Origin: Pontibacter russatus
GTDB lineage: Bacteria > Bacteroidota > Bacteroidia > Cytophagales > Hymenobacteraceae
DNA: 64,000 nucleotides
Reading direction: 5' to 3'
NCBI RefSeq assembly: GCF_009931655.1
Contig: NZ_CP047984.1
Coordinates: 372,001 to 436,000 of the forward strand
The notes beneath the pieces are model-generated. The model did no database searches. It saw only the letters and a program-made list of their open reading frames with translations, and was not told the DNA's origin. How positions within the stretch are numbered: position 1 is the first letter of the stretch; the number at the start of each line of letters is the position of its first letter. Below, piece after piece: positions 18,301 to 26,125 of this stretch. A program made the position numbers and the translations under genes.

Positions 18301-19490
18301 GTGTAGCGTGTGCCCTTGAAGTGAAAAAAGCGCTGCAGCCGTTCTTCGGTTACGTCGCCGGCAATGGCGGCTGGGTAAACTCCCTTCGATGCCTGTGCAA
18401 TGGCGCGCTTGTCTATGTCGGTGGCGAAAAGCTTCACGAGCGGCTCCCGTCCCAGCCGCTCGTAAGCCTCCCGGAAAAGGATGGCCAGCGAGTACACCTC
18501 CTCGCCGGTGCTGCAGGCGGTCACCCACACTTTTACCGGCTCGTTCTCGTCCTTCTCGGCAATTATTTTCGGTATCACCTCCTGCTCCAGCAGCTCAAAC
18601 GCCTCCCGGTCCCTGAAAAACTTGGTGACATTGATGAAGAACTCCTGGCAGAGCTGCTTGATCTCGCTTTGGTTATCGTGCAAGTACTCCAGGTATTCCG
18701 ACAACGTGCCCACCCCCAGATAGTCCATCCGCTTGCGGATTCTGCGGTTGATGGTGGCTTTTTTATAGTTGTTGAAGTCGGTTTGGGTATGGGCGCAAAC
18801 AAGGTCCAGAATCTCATCCAGCACCTCTTCCCCGTCTCCATCGATAGGTGTGTCGACAGGCTGCCGCACCAGCGGCACTTTGCGCGTGTACTCCATTATT
18901 TCCTCCGGCATCTGCTCCGGCGGCAGCACGTAGTCGGCAAAGCCCCCCTCGATTGCGCTGCGGGGCATCCCATCGAATTTGGCAGAGGCAGGGTCCTGTA
19001 CCACCACCATGCCGCCCGCCGCTTTTATGGCTTTTATGCCTTTAGTGCCGTCGGTGCCAGTGCCCGACAGCACCACTCCGATGGCATAGCGGCCCAGGTC
19101 TTTCGCCATGGACTCAAAGAACACGTCGATGGCAAAGTTGGGCTCGCGGTTGCGTTCTTTGTTATGCAGCCGCAGCCGCCCATGCTCCAGGGTAAGCTGC
19201 TTGCCGCTCGGAAGCACATACACGCAGTTGGGCCTGGTGAGCATCTTGTCCTCGGCCTCCTGCACCTGCATGCTGGTGTGCTTCGAGAGCAGCTCGGCCA
19301 TCAGACTCTTGTGGTCTGGCGACAGGTGCTGAATGATGACGAAGGAGAAGCTCGAGTTATTCGGGAAATGGTCAAAAAGTAAATGAATAGCCTCCAGGCC
19401 GCCTGCAGAGGCGCCTATTCCCACAAGGTAATGATCGGAGGGTGGTGCGGGTTCCGCTTTTGTCCGCTTAGGTGCTTTCATGTTGTTCAT
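15360..19490 (-). CDS. CheB-CheR-PAS-histidine kinase fusion
   Basis: A 1376-aa multidomain signalling protein. The CheB methylesterase domain (20-200) has catalytic Ser28 in GIGASAGG, His55 in QHLSPDH and Asp147 in SGTGTDG; it lacks the usual receiver domain. The CheR methyltransferase domain (225-485) has its SAM loop at ACSTGEE (325-331). PAS-like regions (about 510-635 and 740-845) flank a long repetitive coiled coil (about 660-735) rich in SSNEEL/M repeats. Two further PAS domains follow (about 850-960 and 1005-1125), then HisKA with His1153 in TASHDLKAPV and HATPase_c (N box around 1270-1276, DNGLGM at 1303, GTGMGL at 1329). It probably receives signals from the phytochrome encoded 32 bp upstream and passes them to an unlinked regulator; whether CheB/CheR act on receptors is unknown. 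Confidence 0.93.
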   Translation of the reverse strand: MNNMKAPKRTKAEPAPPSDHYLVGIGASAGGLEAIHLLFDHFPNNSSFSFVIIQHLSPDHKSLMAELLSKHTSMQVQEAEDKMLTRPNCVYVLPSGKQLTLEHGRLRLHNKERNREPNFAIDVFFESMAKDLGRYAIGVVLSGTGTDGTKGIKAIKAAGGMVVVQDPASAKFDGMPRSAIEGGFADYVLPPEQMPEEIMEYTRKVPLVRQPVDTPIDGDGEEVLDEILDLVCAHTQTDFNNYKKATINRRIRKRMDYLGVGTLSEYLEYLHDNQSEIKQLCQEFFINVTKFFRDREAFELLEQEVIPKIIAEKDENEPVKVWVTACSTGEEVYSLAILFREAYERLGREPLVKLFATDIDKRAIAQASKGVYPAAIAGDVTEERLQRFFHFKGTRYTVSEEIRKLVIFAQHDLQKDPPFSRIDLITCRNMLIYLNPALQQKVLSLFPYALNMQGYLLLGPSEHIGELKSVFSEENRKWKLFRKIKESNGARQHYGISDYTPAITAPSRAGAPKATPVGQYHDFFMDAVTEDFRVTGLYVDEHYQLLHGIGDINRFLKFPDKRLHFNLLKMVTGELAVSLSVGIRKALKQNRKVLVRPVAVKINGKELLVHMSMKPVPTEANLPRVVLVLLQEQSQASTPFKAADAATVSEADFYQQLAALELELKEARESLHLTVQDLSTANEELQSSNEELMSSNEELQSSNEEMQSLNEELHTVNSEHQLKIKELQELNEDLDNYIRSSNIGQLFVDHHLVIRKFTPVVKHIINIIDGDVGRPIHHLSHNLSYHRLMEDIQQVNNTSTEVEQEVETKEGRYYLMRIIPYLKRDGNKDGVVLSFVDITTLKTLTNVVQGVLNSSLSSIMAFVAVRDEQQAIIDFNWSLLNRRAEELIGKPYAELFGSGMQQEMGFLKKSGLLKKFQQVVETGQPLHIEQQLHINGQRAWYEVAAVKMGDGLTVTMADITEKKNSEEKMLLAYEELKKAEENLIKLNDELERRVEERTKELAASEERFRMVSMATNDVVWDWNLVSNELWWSDSLGAILGYQAVDMGKGVQGWFEKVHPEDREETMKGINNAINYGKDQWTCEYRIARANGSYAYVSNRAYIMHNEYGIPYRVLGSFIDLSDLRATQEKLQRTNEHLLRVNADLDTFVYTASHDLKAPVANIEGLVLLLEDQIEEAGPLPGTPTEPLFDMVKGSISRFKNVIKDLTDIAKVQRDVDGKAEPVLFEEVLGNVKLNIQDHIKSSGASLDVNFEEAPRISFSRKNLYSILYNLVLNAINYRSPERPPHIRIQTKREGKQIVLTVQDNGLGMSEDNLSKIFTLFKRFHSHVDGTGMGLYIVKRIMDNSGGRIKVESEEGKGTTFNLYFQAEKGKTKKERA

Positions 19491-19522
19491 ACCTCGATGC
19501 AGGATCGGGGCTCTCAGCTATA

Positions 19523-21076
19523 TTACTGTTCCTTGATTATTTTCTCCAGCACAGCGCTGCGCAGGGCCTCTGCCGCCTCCAGTTCCTCAGGCTGCCAGGG
19601 CGGGGAGGTGTACTTGACAATTTCTTTATAGGTTGCAAAGGAGTTGCGCGGGTGGTACGTCTTTCCGTCCGGCTCCAGTTGGATGGCGTTATTGGGGTCT
19701 CCGCCCCAGGTTACGGTTTGCAGCACCTCCGGCCTGAAACCGAGTATATACTCTCCCTGCTCCGGGTTGATGGGCAGGACGATCAGGCCGCTGGCAATGT
19801 CTTTATAATCCTTGCTGCTGGCGTACAGGTGCGGCAGGCTGTTGGTGGCCAGCAGCTTCTCTGTCTTGTTGCGTCGGAGCCATCCTTCCAGTTCTTTCAG
19901 CTCCTGCCTCCCGGGTGTCTCACCGATGGTCTGTGTAGTGCCTTCATATATAACCGCCGCCCCCGTCAGCGAGAGCAGGTGCTGCAGGTTAGTTTCGCCA
20001 TTCAGAAGTCCGTGGGCTAAGCTGAGGCTGCCGTACAACTGCTCCAGCAGCTTTCCGTGTATGCCGCGCAGCTGTGCCCGCAGCAGGATGGCTTTCTCCC
20101 TCTCGCGGCTGGCCAACTGGGCTGATACAATTCCGGAAAGCAGCTCGAGGGCGGACCTAAGCTCATAGCTCGGGTTGAGGGCAGCCATGTGGTGACACGA
20201 GATGAGGCCCCAAAGGCGGTTGTCAATGATCAGGGGCAGTGACATGGAGGCCGTTATGCCCAGGTTGGCGAGGTACTCGAGGTGCACGGCCGCCACGCTG
20301 CGCAGGTTGCACTCCGTCAGATCAGTGAAACGCTGCGTCAGCGGATTCACGATCGGGATAAGGCGCACCGGATCGTAAGAGCGGGTGGGGATGAGCCGGT
20401 ACGGGTTGCTGAAATACAGCTCGCGGGCCTGCTTGGGCACGTCGGAGGCCGGGAAGCGCAGGCCCATGTAGTCGTCCATGCTTTCTTGCCTTGCCTGGGC
20501 TATCACAATGCCATTCCACTGCGGGTCGAACTGGTACACCAGCACCCTGTCGAAGCCGGAGATTCTCCGTATCTCCGTCGCCGCAATGGCTGCGGTCTCT
20601 GTGGCGGTGGCAGCCTGCTTCAGCAGCGCTGTAACGTACTTTATCTGCTGGTAGAGCCCGAGGAAAGAGGGCGCGTCTGCATCGTTAAATGCTTCCAGTT
20701 CTACCAGCACATAGCTTTCCTTTGGATGCACCAGCGCGGTAAAGCTCAGGTTATTCTCTGGCGCCAGCCAGGTCAGACTCAGGGGTATCTTCTCCTGGCT
20801 GCCCTGGATTTTTAATTTGGCGCGGATGTCCTCATACTGGTCGGAGGGCAGGTACTGCGACAGAGACTGCTCCAGCAGTCCCTCCACTGGTATATTCAAC
20901 TGTGTGCCCACATTCTCGCTGGCCTGCACAATGCGCAGAGTGGCTTTGTCCAGCACCAGCAGCACGCCGTGTGGCTGTATCAGGTTAACCAGGTGCAGCG
21001 GAATGCTCCCGCAGAATTCAGAATCATAGTTTTTAGCGGTGGTCAGGTTAACCGAGGCTGCTTTTTCGTCCATCAA
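19523..21076 (-). CDS. bacteriophytochrome photosensory core (PAS-GAF-PHY) without kinase domain
   Basis: A 517-aa protein consisting of just the phytochrome photosensory module. The N-terminal PAS has the chromophore-type Cys22 upstream of IQPHGVLLVLD, the biliverdin attachment position of bacterial phytochromes. The GAF domain (about 150-320) has PASDVP (209-214), a slight variant of PASDIP, His265 in VHLEYL and ISCHHM at 292-297, residues that normally hold the bilin. The PHY domain (about 335-510) has WGGDPN at 457 and the tongue motif HPRNSF at 475-480. There is no histidine kinase or other output domain. The gene directly downstream, only 32 bp away, encodes a CheB-CheR-PAS-kinase fusion, so the two likely form an operon and a split red/far-red light sensor. 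No heme oxygenase is visible in the window. Confidence 0.92.
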   Translation of the reverse strand: MMDEKAASVNLTTAKNYDSEFCGSIPLHLVNLIQPHGVLLVLDKATLRIVQASENVGTQLNIPVEGLLEQSLSQYLPSDQYEDIRAKLKIQGSQEKIPLSLTWLAPENNLSFTALVHPKESYVLVELEAFNDADAPSFLGLYQQIKYVTALLKQAATATETAAIAATEIRRISGFDRVLVYQFDPQWNGIVIAQARQESMDDYMGLRFPASDVPKQARELYFSNPYRLIPTRSYDPVRLIPIVNPLTQRFTDLTECNLRSVAAVHLEYLANLGITASMSLPLIIDNRLWGLISCHHMAALNPSYELRSALELLSGIVSAQLASREREKAILLRAQLRGIHGKLLEQLYGSLSLAHGLLNGETNLQHLLSLTGAAVIYEGTTQTIGETPGRQELKELEGWLRRNKTEKLLATNSLPHLYASSKDYKDIASGLIVLPINPEQGEYILGFRPEVLQTVTWGGDPNNAIQLEPDGKTYHPRNSFATYKEIVKYTSPPWQPEELEAAEALRSAVLEKIIKEQ

Positions 21077-21589
21077 ATAAATTGCTTAGCGCACAGGCTT
21101 TTCACCTGCCAGATTTTGGTAACACATTAAATTGCAGGTATGGGAGGGATTGGTCATCATCTTAGTACGGCCTCCGGTCATCGCCACAGCACAGGGAAAC
21201 CGCCAGGCAACGACCTTCTTTCAATGCCTGTACACGCTATGCACCTTAATGCGTAACACCGTTTACGGCAGAAGGCTTAGCCCAAACGCTACCAACTCAA
21301 ATTTACGAGATAATCGCCATTTACCAAAAGAGCCTGAACAGGCACTGTTATATATATATTTCGTGTCTTGCTCTTCCAACCATGATCTGACTTGTACATC
21401 CTTTATATATTGCATGTTCTGATGATCACTTACAGCGATCTGTTAAGTAGCAAGTAACTCCCTTCATCAGTTAGATGAACCAGTATCCCCGTATTGCTGG
21501 CACAGTGCAAAACATAGCATTATAACAACTAAATAATCATATATAACTATAACAGAATCAACCTGCCATTTTCAAGCTCACCCTACCCC
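21077..21589. other. intergenic region between divergent genes
   Basis: About 510 bp between the phytochrome operon (leftward) and the methyltransferase gene (rightward). It should contain both promoters. It is AT-rich with TATATATATA around 21350 and ATATATAAC near 21540. The open frames here are short and lack any recognisable content. Confidence 0.45.
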
Positions 21590-22168
21590 ATGACAGACGA
21601 GATAAACCAACACTTCCCAAGGGCCTATAGCCGCATCGACGAGGCGACGAAAGCCTCCGGTTTTACAATGGCCTCTGATGTGCAGACCTGCACGCTGCTC
21701 CGGACGCTCGCTGCGTCCAAGCCTGCCGGTAAATTCCTGGAACTCGGGACAGGGACGGGCCTTTCCACCGCCTGGATACTGGACGGCATGGATGCTGACT
21801 CTTCCCTGCTGTCTATAGACAACGACCCCACATTTCTGAAAATCGCGCAGCGGTTTTTGGGGGACGACGAACGGCTGCAGCTGATGCTGACTGACGGAGG
21901 CGAATGGGTGGCGCACAACAGGCACCAGCGGTTCGACTATATATTCGCCGACACCTGGCACGGCAAGTACCTGCTCTTAGACGAGGTGCTGGCCATGCTG
22001 AACAAAGGCGGCTTATATATCATAGACGACATGCTGCCGCAGCCCAGTTGGCCCGACGGGCACCATGCAAAAGCGACCGGGCTTCTCGCGGAATTAGAGT
22101 CCAGGGAGGACCTGCTGCTGACAAAGCAGAACTGGGCAACGGGCATTGTCATGGCTGTCAGAAAATAA
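21590..22168 (+). CDS. class I SAM-dependent O-methyltransferase
   Basis: A 192-aa methyltransferase of the caffeoyl-CoA O-methyltransferase-like type. Motif I is FLELGTGTGLSTAW (about 45-58), the acidic ribose contact follows in LLSIDNDP, and the post-I region has DYIFADTWHGKY with the Asp of motif II. LNKGGLYIIDDMLPQP carries the DD typical of the family's metal or catalytic site. The substrate is unknown. It stands alone, followed about 120 bp later by a small STAS-like gene on the same strand. Confidence 0.87.
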   Translation: MTDEINQHFPRAYSRIDEATKASGFTMASDVQTCTLLRTLAASKPAGKFLELGTGTGLSTAWILDGMDADSSLLSIDNDPTFLKIAQRFLGDDERLQLMLTDGGEWVAHNRHQRFDYIFADTWHGKYLLLDEVLAMLNKGGLYIIDDMLPQPSWPDGHHAKATGLLAELESREDLLLTKQNWATGIVMAVRK

Positions 22169-22289
22169 TTTAAAGAGGGTATTCCTGCTCTGCCTGCATA
22201 CCGGTGGCTGAACACAGAAATTTAACATTGTTGATTAAAACCAAAAGGTTTCTGTTACCTTTGATTATTCCCACTCCCAGTTACCTTAT

Positions 22290-22697
22290 ATGCCGGCAAA
22301 GAACCTCTACGCGTCTGATTTTTATAGCATCGAAATCGACACGGAGCAAAACATACTTCGATCCAGATGGCTCAGGTCGGTGAACTGTGAGGAGATGGTA
22401 ACGGGTGGCACGAAGTTGTATGAGTCCTTGCTCGATACCGGGGCCGAACTCGTGGTTGCCAATGCACAGCTGCTGTGCAACCTCGACACAGAGACAAAAG
22501 AATGGATGTCTTCCGGATTTTACGAGCTGCTCTCGCTTACGAGGCTCAGGCGGATAGCCCGCGTGCTGCCCGCCAATGTGTTCAGCAAAATAGCACTCGA
22601 ATCTGTGGCGACCAGGGCCGAGGCATCCGGCGCAGCGAAGTTCAGCTTCCGGAATTTTGTGGATCAACAGGAAGCGGAAAAGTGGCTGCTCTCCTGA
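22290..22697 (+). CDS. small STAS/SpoIIAA-like protein of unknown function
   Basis: A 135-aa cytoplasmic protein with no signal peptide. The pattern of an N-terminal strand pair (FYSIEIDTEQNILRSRWL), an amphipathic helix, then AELVVANAQLLCNLDTETKEWM and a C-terminal helix with EAEKWLLS resembles the alpha/beta fold of SpoIIAA/STAS-like proteins common as stand-alone genes in Cytophagales. That assignment rests on pattern only. Cys33 and Cys64 are not in an obvious motif. Function unknown. Confidence 0.6.
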   Translation: MPAKNLYASDFYSIEIDTEQNILRSRWLRSVNCEEMVTGGTKLYESLLDTGAELVVANAQLLCNLDTETKEWMSSGFYELLSLTRLRRIARVLPANVFSKIALESVATRAEASGAAKFSFRNFVDQQEAEKWLLS

Positions 22698-22836
22698 ACT
22701 TATTGCCCGAATCTCCTCCCCTATACCTCATTTTGTGCAATTCGCCACTTCCTCTCCGGTATATTGCTTAGCTGGTTGGGGCTAAAGATTAGTTTCCCGC
22801 TTTTGGCACCCCTGCCGTGCGTCCGGAAACCGTTTA

Positions 22837-23715
22837 TCAGCTAACGAGCGCCAGCTCCACTATTCTCTTCGAGATATCCTCCCACCGCTCCTCCTGCAAC
22901 AGGTGTCCCGCCTTCAGCGTGTAGAGGTGCTCAAGTTCGGCGGCCTCCATTATCTCAAACCCATACCGCCGGAACGTCAGCCCCGGATCGTCAGAGCCCC
23001 AGATGGCCTGCACCGGGTAAGGCGTGCGCTGCACGGCCTTCAGGCACAGATCCCTGAACTGAGTGGAACGGTCGAAGTTGCGCATGATTTTGAGGAAGGC
23101 CTTGCCACCGTCCTCCCGCTTCAGCAGGTCCACATAAGCGTATATTTCTTCCTTTGAAATGCGGTCGTGGTTGACGGTGCCCATGCTTTTGAACATCATG
23201 TACCAGGTGCTGTGTTGCAGCGCCGCCAGTTGCAGTTTTCCCAGCACCGGCTTTTCGAAGGGGCGCATGGGCATGGGTTTCCGGAAGTTCACCACGTCAA
23301 TCCAGGTGTTCAGGATGGTGAGCGACAGGATTCTGTCGGGGTGGGTGGCCGCAAGGGCAAAGCCGATGGGGCCGCCGATGTCGTGTACCACCAGGTGATA
23401 TTTGTCCAGCCCCAGTTCTTCGGCGGCCCTGGCCAGGAAGCGGGCAAAGTTGCGGAATGAGTAGTCAAAATCAACGGGTCTGTCGGCAAGTCCCAGCCCG
23501 GGCAGGTCTATGGCCACGCCCCGCAGGCCTTTCCAGGACAGGGTGCGCACCACGTTGCGGTACAGGAACGAGGAAGTGGGCACCCCGTGTACGCACAGCA
23601 CCGCCTCGCCGCTGCCCTCATCCAGCGCGAAAGTCTGCACGCCGTCTACCATAAAAAATTTCCCCAAGGCTTTGTGTTGGGCTATCACCTGCTCTACAGT
23701 TTGTTTGTCTTTCAT
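22837..23715 (-). CDS. haloalkane dehalogenase-like alpha/beta hydrolase
   Basis: A 292-aa alpha/beta hydrolase. The oxyanion-hole motif is VHGVPTSSF (HGxP, about 43-51), the nucleophile elbow is VVHDIGGPIG with Asp as nucleophile (about 108-117), and the catalytic His is in LKAGHLLQEE near the C terminus. An Asp nucleophile places it with haloalkane dehalogenases and epoxide hydrolases. The residue after the nucleophile is Ile, where true haloalkane dehalogenases usually have the halide-binding Trp, so a different ester- or epoxide-type substrate is likely. Single gene, start supported by the family N terminus. Confidence 0.85.
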   Translation of the reverse strand: MKDKQTVEQVIAQHKALGKFFMVDGVQTFALDEGSGEAVLCVHGVPTSSFLYRNVVRTLSWKGLRGVAIDLPGLGLADRPVDFDYSFRNFARFLARAAEELGLDKYHLVVHDIGGPIGFALAATHPDRILSLTILNTWIDVVNFRKPMPMRPFEKPVLGKLQLAALQHSTWYMMFKSMGTVNHDRISKEEIYAYVDLLKREDGGKAFLKIMRNFDRSTQFRDLCLKAVQRTPYPVQAIWGSDDPGLTFRRYGFEIMEAAELEHLYTLKAGHLLQEERWEDISKRIVELALVS

Positions 23716-24135
23716 ATATGGCTATATAGATTCGTGTAATTTCCAAGCTTTCTACGAAAAGGTATACTGGCTAAACTCCCCGGCCGTTGCTCCGGGAAAC
23801 TATTCCGGCCATATAAACCGGATCAGGAGCATGTTTTTCAGCCTCAACCCGGCAGAAAGTATTTGCCGAAATTTCCCTGTATGCTATGTTAAAGGACATT
23901 AGTACCAAGATATAAGTGGACCATCCCGAGCATCGGGGACTCAAGACCTTTTAAGCTATATACTATTGATATTCAAGCGGTTTATGCATGAGGTTTTTTA
24001 TGGATAGTGCAAGTTGATTTTGTCCATGTACTTATGTAGAATTACTTTATTTTTATTACTTCAGGGGCGGAGACTCCCGATTTTTCAGGGGTTTAAAGAC
24101 CAAGCTAAACCAACACTTTACTCAAACCAAAACAG
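23716..24135. other. intergenic region between divergent genes, with partial repeat
   Basis: About 420 bp. The sequence from 23922 (CATCCCGAGCATCGGGGACT) resembles the left end of the dispersed repeats at 10657 and 13333, but the other end is missing. The remainder is AT-rich promoter-like DNA for the genes on either side. No coding potential seen. Confidence 0.45.
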
Positions 24136-24552
24136 ATGCATAACCCTGTGATGACACGCGTAGCCATATATGGCCTACTCATTCTGCTGTCCCTTTTCGT
24201 GCTGTTTCATTTCGCCATTCTGCTGGGCATTGTTCCGTATGGGATGGTGTGGGGTGGCAGGCTGAAGAGCCACGACCAGATGCTCTCTTTCGAGACATTT
24301 TCCATTCTGGTGAACCTCTTCATGGTGGCGGTCATTGCAGTGAGGGCTGGTTTTTTGCGCCTCCGCGTACCTGCTCTCGTACTGAAAACTGCCCTGTGGA
24401 TCATGTTTGTGCTCTTCCTCCTGAACACAGCCGGGAACGCGCTCTCGACCAACGGGCTGGAGCAACTGCTGTTCACCCCAATTACGTTGCTGCTCGCTTT
24501 CTTCAGCCTCGTGCTGGCGCTGAGCAAAGAACAGAAGCCTTCCTGGAAGTAG
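24136..24552 (+). CDS. small integral membrane protein, unknown function
   Basis: A 138-aa protein made almost entirely of four predicted transmembrane helices (about 9-32, 52-68, 80-98 and 110-129) with short loops. The first loop has GMVWGGRLKSHDQM, which I take to be a conserved part of a Bacteroidota membrane protein family, but I cannot name a function. A second ATG six codons in is also possible. A weak hairpin follows at 24583. Confidence 0.72.
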   Translation: MHNPVMTRVAIYGLLILLSLFVLFHFAILLGIVPYGMVWGGRLKSHDQMLSFETFSILVNLFMVAVIAVRAGFLRLRVPALVLKTALWIMFVLFLLNTAGNALSTNGLEQLLFTPITLLLAFFSLVLALSKEQKPSWK

Positions 24553-24582
24553 GTCGCCAAAGCAGCGGCAAGCGCTGTACTT

Positions 24583-24627
24583 AGCAACCTATATATAGCA
24601 TGCGGTTTCCGCGGCCATATAGGCTGC
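24583..24627. terminator. possible hairpin after the membrane protein gene
   Basis: GCAACCTATAT (24584-24594) pairs with ATATAGGCTGC (24617-24627) with one mismatch and a 22-nt loop. It lies about 30 bp after the stop codon. No T-tract, so the terminator call is weak. Confidence 0.35.
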
Positions 24628-24760
24628 GCCGTTTCGCTTCATGAAGCCTTTCCATTAATATCCATATTTTTGCCGGGCTGTGCCTGGTGCTGTGGGGTGA
24701 TAAGTTTAAACCTTGATTGCGCGGACGCGGAACACTGATTTAAAAAACTGGCTTAACAAG

Positions 24761-25555
24761 ATGGAAAATTTGCCTGAGCTCCGGTCTGTCCAGGTCATCC
24801 GGTATGTCACGCCGCTGCGGGAGGGCGGTTCGCTGCCCGCGCTGGTGGAGGCGGACGACGAGTTTATGTATGTGCTCAAATTCAGGGGGGCCGGGCAGGG
24901 CGTGAAAGCGCTGATAGCCGAGTTGATAGGCGGTGAGGTGGCCCGCGCGGTGGGTCTGAAAGTACCAGAACTGGTGTTCGCCCAGCTCGACGAAGCCTTC
25001 GGCCGAACGGAGCCCGACGAGGAAATACAGGACCTGCTGCGGGCCAGCGAGGGACTGAACCTGGGGCTGCACTACCTCTCCGGCGCCATCACCTTCGATG
25101 CGCTGGTCACGACCGTGGATGCCACCCTCGCCTCGCAGATTGTGTGGCTGGACTGCCTGCTCACCAACGTGGACCGCACCGCGCGCAACACCAACATGCT
25201 CATCTGGCACCGGGAACTCTGGCTGATCGACCACGGCGCCTCCCTCTTCTTCCATCATTCGTGGCAGAACTGGGAGGAGCAGGCCAAAAGGCCGTTCGTG
25301 CAGGTGAAGGACCATGTGCTGCTGCCCCGCGCCACGGAAATAGCCGCCGCAGACGCCGCCTTCCGCACGATACTGACACCGGATCGCATCCGCGCCATCG
25401 TTTCCCTCATCCCGGACGAATGGCTGCTCGGCGACGCGCCTTTCGCGTCGGCGGAGGAGCACCGACAGGCCTATATATACTTCCTGGAGACACGCCTGGC
25501 CCATTCAGATAACTTTGTAAAAGAAGCGCAGCATGCAAGAAAAGCACTTATTTGA
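24761..25555 (+). CDS. HipA-like kinase (HipA_2 family)
   Basis: A 264-aa protein of the short HipA-like family. MYVLKFRGAGQGVKALIAEL has the ATP-binding Lys and glycine loop. LDCLLTNVDRTARNTNMLIW is the catalytic loop (N-x-D ... N-x-N pattern of HipA kinases) and LWLIDHGASLFFHH carries the metal-binding Asp. HipA proteins phosphorylate translation factors in toxin-antitoxin modules, but the HipA_2 type lacks the N-terminal HipA domain and has no HipB neighbour. It overlaps the DUF3037 gene by 23 bp, a pairing I recall as common in Bacteroidota. Substrate unknown. Start at the ATG 24761; a TTG 16 codons upstream is possible. Confidence 0.85.
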   Translation: MENLPELRSVQVIRYVTPLREGGSLPALVEADDEFMYVLKFRGAGQGVKALIAELIGGEVARAVGLKVPELVFAQLDEAFGRTEPDEEIQDLLRASEGLNLGLHYLSGAITFDALVTTVDATLASQIVWLDCLLTNVDRTARNTNMLIWHRELWLIDHGASLFFHHSWQNWEEQAKRPFVQVKDHVLLPRATEIAAADAAFRTILTPDRIRAIVSLIPDEWLLGDAPFASAEEHRQAYIYFLETRLAHSDNFVKEAQHARKALI

Positions 25556-25916
25556 GTACGCCGTTATTCGCGTGGTGCCGTGTGTCGCGCGCGAGGAGTT
25601 TGTGAATGTGGGCGTCATATTGTACTGCTCCGCGCAAGGATTCCTGCAAACGCGCTACCACCTGAATCCGGAGCGGCTACAGGCTTTTCCCGGCAACGTG
25701 GATTTAGCTGAGTTGCAGGAGCGCCTCCAGGCCTTCGAGCGCATCTGCCAGGGCGGTGCGGCAGGCGGCACCATTGGCAGGCTGCCCCTCGCCTCGCGAT
25801 TCCGCTGGCTCACCGCCACCCGCAGCACGGTGGTACAAACTTCGCCTGTGCATCCGGGGCTCTGTGTAGATGCCAGGGAAACACTCGATCGCTTATATAC
25901 CCAGTTGGTGTTGTAG
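25533..25916 (+). CDS. DUF3037 protein
   Basis: A 127-aa DUF3037 protein. The N terminus FEYAVIRVVPCVAREEFVNVGVILYC is the family signature, and the C-terminal FRWLTATRSTVVQTSPVHPG is also typical. Function unknown. The start codon lies within the end of the HipA-like gene (23-bp overlap), so the two are translationally coupled and probably work together, for example as kinase and modulator. That role is inference. Confidence 0.87.
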   Translation: MQEKHLFEYAVIRVVPCVAREEFVNVGVILYCSAQGFLQTRYHLNPERLQAFPGNVDLAELQERLQAFERICQGGAAGGTIGRLPLASRFRWLTATRSTVVQTSPVHPGLCVDARETLDRLYTQLVL

Positions 25917-25936
25917 AGAGGAAGATTATATAACCT

Positions 25937-26051
25937 AAGTTGCGATTTACTCTTGTCGTTGAGAGATGACCTGCCCCTGCCCCTCGAAAAGGTAGGGACA
26001 GGGGCATGTTTCGCGTTATCAGAATTTGGGCAAGTTTATATATCGCAACTT
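25937..26051. repeat. inverted-repeat-bounded intergenic element with internal hairpin
   Basis: AAGTTGCGAT (25937-25946) and ATCGCAACTT (26042-26051) are exact inverted repeats, with further similarity outside them (ATAACCT versus ATAAACTC). They enclose a GC-rich hairpin at 25973-26005. It could be a MITE-like element or simply a terminator region with flanking repeats. Confidence 0.45.
25973..26005. terminator. GC-rich hairpin between convergent genes
   Basis: GCCCCTGCCCC (25973-25983) pairs with GGGACAGGGGC (25995-26005) with one mismatch, around an 11-nt loop. It lies between the convergent DUF3037 and XdhC-family genes, a natural place for a bidirectional terminator. No T-tract. Confidence 0.5.
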
Positions 26052-26125
26052 GAGTTTATATGCTCGGTTAAAATTGCTTCTATCCTCCCTATATAGCTTT
26101 ATGCTCAGGATAAAATGCAAACTGG

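Noticed and set aside
18102..19382. 426-aa plus-strand frame antisense to the CheB-CheR gene
   Set aside because: No domain or signal. The opposite strand encodes intact CheB and CheR motifs.
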